From Proteles cristata cristata (lineage: Eukaryota > Chordata > Mammalia > Carnivora > Hyaenidae), in assembly GCA_017311185.1 (NCBI GenBank), contig JAESUZ010000972.1:310001-374000 (forward strand): a stretch of 64,000 bases of DNA. Direction: 5' to 3'. Positions 56,930-64,000 of the stretch are shown here, piece after piece; position 1 is the first letter of the stretch, and the number at the start of each line of letters is the position of its first letter. The position numbers and the translations under genes are program-made. The notes beneath the pieces were generated by a model that was given only the letters and a program-made list of their open reading frames with translations, did no database searches and had not been told where the DNA came from.

Positions 56930-57345
56930 GCAAAAATAATGGGCTGTCACTTCTCAGATTAGGTTACAAAAAGACTCTGGCTTCCATCTTACCTGCCCTC
57001 TCTTGCCTTTTCACTCATTTGTTCCGTATGATGCCAGCTGCCATGTTGTAAGCTGTGCAGTGGAGACCAACCAGGCAAGGGACTCAGGAAGGCCTCTCTC
57101 CAGCAGCCCATGAAGACATGAGTCCCAACAACAACAAGACATGAGTGAGCTCAGAGTGACTCCTCCCCAGCCAAGCATTAGAGGACTGAAGCCCAGCTTC
57201 ACTGTAGTCTGTGCTCAGAGCCTGAGCAGAGGGTCCAGATAAGTCTTGCCCAGATTCCCCATGCACAGAGACCATAAGATAATAAGTGATGTTTTAGGCC
57301 ATTAAGTTGGGGTGGTTTTATACACAGCCATAGGTAACTAATACA
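56930..57345 (+). repeat. MaLR-type LTR
   Basis: 'aatgggctgtcacttctcag', 'attaggttacaaaaagactc', 'tggcttccatcttacctgcc', 'gatgccagctgccatgttgt', 'gtgagctcagagtgactcc', and the end 'ggccattaagttggggtggt' with 'cataggtaactaatac' give the complete MLT1-like LTR order. Confidence 0.75.
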
Positions 57346-57868
57346 ATGGATGTTGATGGCTTGAGAATGACAGGAGACAAGATGGAGAAGAAAACTATGG
57401 AGCCAGAGGCAGCCATAGTAACAATTTAAAGTAGAGCTTCATCAATGTTAGTGAGCATACACATCACTTGTGGGTCATGTTAGAATTCAGACTCTGATTT
57501 AGTATTTTGGGGGCCTGAGGTGGGTAAAAGGGGGAGTTAGGAGAATCCAAATCAATATGCTTGTGGAAGGGATCGAACTGTTTACTGACATAAGGACATA
57601 GGCTGAGGCATATATAAGCCAGGGCCTAAGGTGAGAACAGGGAATATTAGTGGAAGGGTCAGATAAACAGATCAGTCTGGGTGAAAACATAAAGTACTAA
57701 GTATTGCCTAAGACTGACTTTTATGGGCTCCCCATGGTATAATGTTAGGACAGATCTCTCATGGTTAGAGAATAGGATTCTCTCTCTCTCTCTCTCTGTC
57801 ACTTAATATTTGTCTACATCTAGTAAATAAAAAATGTTGTAGAAAGGCCATTAGGTTAGATTGAAAAA
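57346..57868. other. Unique sequence with (TC)n
   Basis: The TC run is at 57,779-57,797. No gene recognised. Confidence 0.5.
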
Positions 57869-57869
57869 T

Positions 57870-58150
57870 AACTCATTTATTCATTCATTTAGTGACGCTG
57901 ACCTGAGCACTTATTATGTACTAGGCATTGAGGAAACAAAGTAGATGAAAGAGTCCCTGTCCCAGTGATGAAAACAGCAGGGGAGACAGACACATCAAGG
58001 ATTACCAGAATACAAGGTGGCTGGTGTTATAATAGATGTATGAAAGTTACCATAGCCTGACAGGGTAAGGAATTCATTTTTCCCAAGAACCCAGAGGTAG
58101 GAGAAGCTTCAAAGAATAGGTGAGGTGTGAGCTGGGCAATGACAGGAGTA
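57870..58150 (-). repeat. L2 LINE 3' end, antisense
   Basis: 'tttattcattcatttagtga', 'gagcacttattatgtactag', 'gcattgaggaaacaaag', 'aggggagacagacacatcaa' and 'gtgtgagctgggcaatgaca' are the complement of the L2 tail. Confidence 0.75.
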
Positions 58151-59515
58151 TACACAAAGGAAATCAAAGAATTCTAAGTAGATCAATTTATAGATAAGTC
58201 TCTCTCAGAACCCTTCCTCGTACCAGTAGCTTATGCTCACACAGCAACAGACTTCTCAATCTTTGTTTGGTTTCATTTGTGGGAAGAGAATTTGCAAACC
58301 GGCCAACATAAACATTACCCCACTTGGCTGCTATATTTCTCATTGTAAATGATAAAATTGATTTTCTGATACAAATTAGACTCCCATCAGTTTGGGATGC
58401 AAGAGCCAGTTTTTCTCAGGGCCTGAGCAAGTCAGGATAAGCCAAGATTGAATGATCCAGATTTACAAGGACAGAAAACCCAGAGAATCTTGAAGGGCAA
58501 CATCTTTTCTGACCTACCAGTCACTCCTCATCTGTACACAGGGAATGATAAACCTAAAGAGGACTTAAGTGATGCTACCTTTGTTTACTGAAAGCTACAA
58601 AAGGCAAATACCGTAAGATTTAGCGTTGGGATAAGAGCCTTGGAAGAGATCTAGAGCAAGAGATCTAATGAACACATTTGAGCAGAGACTGAATTTGGGG
58701 CCCTGCAGTCGTCTTCGTGCATTAACAGCAAGCCTTCAGCGCCATGCTTTTATGCTCTCCACCACAGCGAATACCATTAAAGAGAAGAGAGCTTGGTGAA
58801 CTGTTTCTGGAGTCTCTTTGAAACCATACATAAGGTCAGTTTGACATCACACGCTAATGTTCCGCTTGATCAAGTCAGACCAGTTTTTCTCTGTTAATAG
58901 GGCAGTTCTTTCTCCGCTCTGTGATTTCCCACTGGCCTTGAACTGCTTTGGCAGCAGCGACTGATGTAACCACAGGCCAAGTGTGCATGTGCGTGTATGA
59001 GCACACTCAGTCAAGCCGCTGGAGGCAGCCGTGCCCCGCCCCCCCATTCTGGCTGGAACTGACTCAAACACTGACATTCCAACATAAAACTGTCACTGTG
59101 TCTTTAGCCCACCCTCTTGCGTTGAAGTCTTAAAGTTTTAAGTTCCATGTCTCTTTTACTCTGCACAATATATAATCCGATGTGAGAGTCCTCAGAAGAA
59201 GATTCCAAAGGCATTATTCTCCCCGCTGAGATTTTTATGCCACACTTAAACAGGAGATCTGATTCACATACCGTGTCAAGCGTTTTGTTGCTTTTTGTTA
59301 CTGCCTAGTCTTTGTGTGTACGCACATGCAGATTTTTACAGAGTTGAAATCCGGGTGTTCATTATCCTATTTATTCCATGGATTTCACATTTGCCACCTT
59401 TAGACACAGACACTTAGACACACACTGGTGCCTCAGGGTATTCCAGATTCTTATCATTTAAAGTAGGTACAGATTATTCCAGGGTATTGAGAGAACAAGA
59501 TTGGCTTAGCCCTGC
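58151..59515. other. Unique sequence, locally GC-richer
   Basis: 1.36 kb without recognised repeats. 58,680-59,110 is richer in CpG than its surroundings and has a C-run at 59,034-59,045. The overlapping frames at 58847-59077(-) and 58948-59133(+) are not supported as genes. Confidence 0.5.
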
Positions 59516-59519
59516 CCTT

Positions 59520-59680
59520 TATTATTGGGTTTTGGTTTGTTTCCAGTTTTTAATGTTGTGAATAAAGCTGCTATGTACATCCTTGTACAAATTGCCCTTT
59601 TTTTCTTTAGGTTGTTAACTTGGAACATATTCCCCCAAGGAAGGAACCAATGGGTAAACAGTGAGGAGTCACTGAGGGAT
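59520..59680 (-). repeat. Ancient L1 fragment, antisense
   Basis: 'ggtttgtttccagtttttaa', 'tgttgtgaataaagctgcta', 'tgtacatccttgtacaaatt' and 'ggaaccaatgggtaa' match the complement of the L1 ORF2 end. Confidence 0.65.
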
Positions 59681-59717
59681 TAGAAGCAGAAGGAGGGCAT
59701 GCCAAATTTTCATCTTT

Positions 59718-59909
59718 TTTTAATGTTTATTTATTTTTGAGAGCGAGGGAGAGAAGACAAGAGGGCAGAGACAGAGGGAAACAGAGGATCCATGGCAGGC
59801 TCTGTGCTGACAGCAGAGAACCCGATGCGGGGCTCAAACTCATGAACCGTGAGATCATGACCTGGACCAAAGTTGACAGTTAACCCACTGAGCCACCCAG
59901 GCGCCACAG
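59718..59909 (-). mobile_element. CAN-SINE with TSD
   Basis: attttcatctt(t) at 59706-59717 and 59910-59921. It has the 'caggctctgtgctgacagca' short middle. Confidence 0.93.
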
Positions 59910-60082
59910 ATTTTCATCTTTAAAATATCTGTCCAGTGAGGGTAACACCTACTACAGTGTTACGTGAACAGAGAATGGAGTCACGAAGGTGAAAGAATGA
60001 AGAAATGATGCAGACACAGATAATTACGCTCAGGGTTTTCTCAGGAAGGATGCCTATCCAAGCCTGAAGACCATCAGTGAAA

Positions 60083-60310
60083 TTTTTTTTTAATTTTTTT
60101 TAAGGTTTTTATTTATTTCTAGGAGAGAGAGAGAGAGACAGCGTGAGCAGGAGAGGGTCAGAGAGAGAGGGAGTCACAGACTGAAACAGGCTCCAGGCTC
60201 TGAGCTGGCAGTCAGCACAGAGCCCGACGCGGGGCCCGAACCCACAAACCACAAGATCATGACCTAAGCGAAAGTCGGACGTTTAACCGACTAAGCCACC
60301 CAGGCGCCCC
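60083..60310 (-). mobile_element. CAN-SINE, young subtype, with 13-bp TSD
   Basis: gaccatcagtgaa at 60069-60081 and 60311-60323. It shares the diagnostic 'gacctaagcgaaagtcggac' and 'cgactaagccacccaggcgc' and is almost identical to the copies at 22757 and 32254. Confidence 0.96.
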
Positions 60311-60323
60311 GACCATCAGTGAA

Positions 60324-61300
60324 TTTAATCACACAATCACACACTCAGAAAGTATTCCTCTTGGGTTTTTACTTTACTGAGGACAATGCAGTGCCACGAG
60401 AAGCGGCGGACCCCAAGCCACAACCATTAAAAACAGACCTGCTCTTTGTCTCCTGGGTAAGTCCCTGTTTCAGGAACCCAAACCGACCTGAGAGGCAGGA
60501 AAGTGGCCTCTTCTGATGCATGACAGTTTCTGTGACCCGATAAAGACACAGGAGACGTTATCTAGTCTAGACACTGGCTTAGGGTACAGCTCCTCACATT
60601 TCTCTTCTCTCTTTTCATTTTATCCATTGGAATCCTCTTATTATGTGGAAATCCTGGTTTTGCTTCTCTTTCTGCTCTGAAGCACTCAGAATGCCCTGGC
60701 TCCACCACCTCTGGGCTCTGTTTTCTTTCTTGATGGTCTCTTCTGGCCTTGGTGGCTCTGAGGTCAGGTGTTCTATGGTTCTGTCCACTCTCCGGATGGC
60801 AAGGCCTGGTCTGGCTCCAACCTACGTGTCTTGTGGCCTTAGTAATCCTCACACCAGGAACCCCTGGCTCTCTAGGGAAATCTGCCTAAGTGTGGCATCA
60901 GAATCACCTGAAAACATGCTAACGTGCAGTTTCCTGGCTACAGGCCTGCAGAATCAGAATCTCAGGAGTGAAGCCAGAGGAAGCTGGGTTGTCATTGTTG
61001 TCTTGATAAAAGGCAAACATGTTGTCAATGTACATGATCACTATGTCCCTGAAAATCCCTTTACTCTTTACCTTCCCAGTCCTTACCTCTTATTCTCCAA
61101 GGTCCTGCTTTCTAAAACAGGCCAAAACAGTCATATCAGAGTCACATCAAAAACAACAGGTTCAAATGATAAGATTGGCATCAGAGAGATGCACAAGGAA
61201 GACCTCTTCAATCTCACTGATTCTCAAATCTACCTGATCTGCAATTACCTAATCTATGCCATGAAGGCTGATGCTAAAAGTGACATTAGAAGACCATCAT
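60324..61300. other. Unique sequence with an unsupported 219-codon frame
   Basis: A plus-strand frame (60643-61302) has a hydrophobic N-terminal stretch (HHLWALFSFLMVSSGLG) but no recognised domain, no promoter, no splice context and a MER5-like repeat segment ('catcagaatcacctgaaaac' to 'cagaatcagaatctcaggag', about 60,897-60,970) inside it. It is listed as sequence and not as a gene. Confidence 0.55.
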
Positions 61301-61302
61301 AG

Positions 61303-62025
61303 GTTGAACGGTGCCTCCCCCCCTCAACCCCAAGTTCACATGCTGAAGTCCAAACTGCCAATATCTCAGATTGTGACCTTATTTAGAAATAGGATGCTTA
61401 CAGGGGTGCCTGGATGGCTTAGTTGGTTAAGCGTCCGACTTTAGCTTAGGTCATGATCTCGCGGTTCGTGGGTTCGACCCCCGCATCGGGCTCTGTGCTG
61501 ACTGCCAGCTCAGAGCCTGGAGCCTGTTTCAGTCTGTGACTCCCTCCCTCTAACCCTCCCCTGCTCACGCTGTCTCTCTCTCTCTCTCTCTCTCTCCTAG
61601 AAATAAATAAAAAAACATTAAAAAAAAATCTTAAAAAAAAAAAGAAATAGGGTGCTTACAAGGTGGTTATGTAAGATGAGGTGACAATGGAGTACGGTAA
61701 ACCTCTAATCCAATAGGACTGGTGTCTATAAAAAGGGGAAATTTAGACACAGACAAGCACACAGGGAGAATACCATGTAAACATGAAGGTAAAGATTGAA
61801 GTGATGCCTCTAGGAGGTAAGAATGCCTGAGACTGCCAACAAATCACCAGATACCGGAAGAGAATAATGGACAGAAGCTCTCTTCCAGCCTTGGGAGGAA
61901 CCCACACCGCCAACATCTTGATTTCTTTCTTGTAGCTTCCAGAACTGTAAGACAATAAACTTCTGCAGTTAAACCACTCGCTTTGTGGTACTTTATTATG
62001 GGGGTCCTTTGCAAAGGAACACAGA
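61303..62025 (+). repeat. MaLR-type LTR split by a SINE
   Basis: Left: 'aagttcacatgctgaagtcc', 'cagattgtgaccttatttag'. Right, after the SINE: 'ctctaatccaataggactgg', 'acacagggagaataccatgt', 'cttgtagcttccagaactgt', 'aagacaataaacttctgcag' and 'tttgtggtactttattatgg'. An MLT1-like solo LTR with no internal region. Confidence 0.75.
61403..61642 (+). mobile_element. CAN-SINE, young subtype, with 18-bp TSD
   Basis: agaaatagg(a/g)tgcttaca at 61385-61402 and 61643-61660. It shows the 'gactgccagctcagagcctg' and 'ctctctctcctagaaataaa' variants. Confidence 0.96.
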
Positions 62026-62285
62026 GACCTTGGTTACATTCCTGGCTTGGTCATGGGGACTTTATCACTCTAGCTCCTCTGAGCTGTGCCATGTCATCAG
62101 AAAGACAGAAACTATGTTGTGTTCAACAAGGAGATCTGCGTCACACACCTGTAGAGCACTGACTGTTCGTGAAATGAGTATTCACTGAATGGCCAATGGG
62201 GAAACGCTTTGGGAAGACCATAAAAGAATTCCTTGACAACCAAGAATTATCTTTATTACATAAAGACAGCACCAGATATGTAGAT
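62026..62285. other. Unique sequence
   Basis: Nothing recognised. Confidence 0.45.
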
Positions 62286-62289
62286 GCCT

Positions 62290-63545
62290 TCAGTTACCCA
62301 AATGTGCAGTTGTCCCCTCCAAAATGTTCTCCTGCCCAGAGCCCAACCCTCTGCTTATATCACGAATTGCATCCCTTCTCACCAGTCAAGAACATTATCC
62401 TGCATTCTCCCCTTTCCTGATTACTCCTTCTTGATCTCCTTTGAGAGATCTCCTGAATCCTTTTTTTCTCAAAAAAGCTCAAAGGCTCAGTCCCTGGACC
62501 TCTACTCTATCCACACTCACTTCCTTAGTGATCTCATTCAGCCTTTGGCTTTAGATTTAGATACCATCTCCATGCCAACAGCTCCCACATTTCAAACTCC
62601 AGCCCAGAATTTTCCCCTGACTTCCAGGTTGTATATCCAACAACCTGCCCCACCTGCAGACTTCTCCCTTGTGATGGTCATGGGTATCTAACTTAGCTTT
62701 TTTTTTTCTTTCTCTTTCTTACACATCATATCCAACCCATAGCAACTCCAACTGGCTCTACCCTCAAATGCTGCCTGAAATCGGACAACTTCTCACCACC
62801 TCCACTATTACAACCTAGTCTATGCCACCCTTGTCTCTCTTCTTGATTAATGAAGTTGTGTTCTGATTTCCTCCTTTCCAGTCTTGCTCTCATACAGACA
62901 GTTCGCAACACAACAGTCAAAGCAATCTGGTTATAAGAGAAAACATGCCCCTCGTTTGCTCTAAACTCTCTAATAGACTCCCGTCTCATTCAGAATAAAA
63001 ATCCTGTAGTATAAAAGTAGAAGTCCCTACAGTGGCCTACAGGCCCACACGTGATCAGGTCCTTGTTACTCTCCTCATTTTCCACTGTCCGCCCCCACTC
63101 CCCACTGCTCCAGCCACCCTGGCTTCCTGACATTCTCCAAACAGACCAAGCACACTCCTGTGCTGCCATTTCCTTTATCTGGTGTGATCTTTCCCCACAT
63201 GCTCACTTGGTCAATCCTTTCAACTCTTTCAAGTCTTTGCTCAAATATTACCTTCTCAATAAGGCCTACCCTGACTATTCTATTTAAAATTGCAACCAGC
63301 CCCTAATAGTTTTAGTTCCTCTTATTCTGCTCTTTCTTTTTCCATAATACCAATAGCATCCTAGCATACACTATATAAGTTATTTATTCATTTTTTCTGT
63401 TTCTAACTATCTTTCTTTCTGCACTAGAATCCAAGTCCCAGGAGGACATGAATCTTTGTTTTGCTCATTGATTTATTTCAGTCTTCAAGAACAGTGCCTA
63501 TCACATAGTAGGCACCCAATACATATTTGTCAGAATGAATAAGCG
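62290..63545 (+). repeat. L2 LINE, 3' 1.25 kb
   Basis: 'ctggacctctactctatcca', 'agataccatctccatgccaa', 'aactccagcccagaattttc', 'gtatatccaacaacctgccc', 'gcctgaaatcggacaacttc', 'tacagtggcctacaggccca', 'caataaggcctaccctgact', 'ttctgcactagaatccaagt' and the end 'tcacatagtaggcacccaat'. Collinear with the L2 3' end. The open frame at 62284-62691 is L2 text without an RT motif. Confidence 0.8.
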
Positions 63546-64000
63546 AAAGATTAATAAGAATTTATATTTTTCTTTAAAAAGGATTTGTCTTATTTTTTGG
63601 TGCAAATTCTCATCCTGACTTGAAAGCTAAAGGACTCATCTGTCAAGTTCCCAGTGAGCGGTTTGGCAATTATATCAACTACAGGCAGGTCCTCTTAGGT
63701 CGATAGACACCTGAGGCTATTTATTTTATTGGTAAAAACTTGGTGTGAGAGCATTTTGGTCCAGTTCACGAAAACAGCAGTGTTCTAACCAACAGCTCCA
63801 ATAAATCTTACACATTCTTGAGCCCATAAGTCCTGGCCTCTCGCCTCTCTACACATCCATTCATCCAACTAAGAAGAACCTCTTGTTGGAGCACACAGGA
63901 GCACTTGATTAGTAAGAGCAATGGGAAGGAACACAATCTTCTTCCTTTTCTACTCTGCGGACAAAACGTTAGAGCAAGCAGGTCTTTGCCCAGTACATAC
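63546..64000. other. Unique sequence
   Basis: No gene or repeat recognised to the end of the window. Confidence 0.45.

Noticed and set aside
60643..61302. 219-codon plus-strand open frame with a hydrophobic start
   Set aside because: No recognised domain, no splice or promoter context, and a MER5-like repeat lies inside it; best explained as chance in a stop-poor stretch.
7465..61642. tRNA-like heads with A and B boxes in about forty places
   Set aside because: These are SINE heads derived from tRNA-Lys, not tRNA genes; no clover-leaf with a proper acceptor stem remains.
1..64000. CRISPR arrays, bacterial operons, ribosome binding sites, prophage or plasmid features
   Set aside because: The window is vertebrate DNA; short repeats seen are TSDs, microsatellites and SINE/LINE copies.
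1..64000. Small RNA genes (U6, 5S, 7SK, Y RNA)
   Set aside because: I looked for their conserved starts and internal boxes by eye and saw none; a covariance-model scan would be decisive.

Overview
The window is mammalian nuclear DNA, and the repeats identify the lineage. About forty copies of a tRNA-Lys-derived SINE are present, with an intact box B (ggttcgagccc), a central TC-rich tract and an aaataaa/A-rich tail. This is the carnivore CAN-SINE in its cat-family form. The young L1 tails are of the matching type. I therefore read it as a felid chromosome segment; the species and chromosome cannot be told from sequence alone. There is no bacterial, viral or organellar gene, no CRISPR array and no rRNA or tRNA gene.

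Only one strong gene-related signal exists: a CpG island at about 30,880-31,720. Read on the minus strand it has a run of GC boxes, ETS-type sites, a GC-rich presumed first exon without an ATG, and a good splice donor at 31,425/31,426. The simplest reading is a housekeeping-type promoter whose gene runs leftwards, with positions 1-31,425 being its first intron or introns. The gene cannot be named because no recognisable coding exon was found. Four short splice-flanked open segments on the minus strand in the left half (9,200; 11,458; 23,911; 25,838) are listed as weak exon candidates, plus an 18-nt plus-strand one at 30,050.

Layout. 1-7,450: AT-rich mostly unique sequence with a MIR, a 5'-truncated felid L1 with target-site duplications (TSDs), an MLT1-like LTR and an L2 tail. 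7,450-21,000: SINEs, MER20, MIR, old L1 tails. 21,080-23,600: a three-level nest of L1, L1 tail and SINE. 23,600-28,870: seven SINEs or L1 pieces around a repeat-poor 1.5 kb block. 30,880-31,720: CpG island. 31,800-38,000: MIR, MER5 and SINE sequence, presumably intergenic upstream of the promoter. 38,000-44,900: L1 fragments, including an ORF2 reverse-transcriptase piece inserted in an older L1. 45,450-52,230: long L2 elements, one about 3.9 kb long and broken by six younger insertions. 52,250-62,030: L1 tail, SINEs and MaLR-type LTRs. 62,290-63,545: another L2. No genes acting together could be shown; the open frames of 60-220 codons are either repeat-derived or look like chance. I found no previously undescribed biological system. 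The most useful leads are the unnamed promoter with its exon candidates, two pairs of duplicated tracts at 53-57 kb, and a young SINE subfamily that may be polymorphic.
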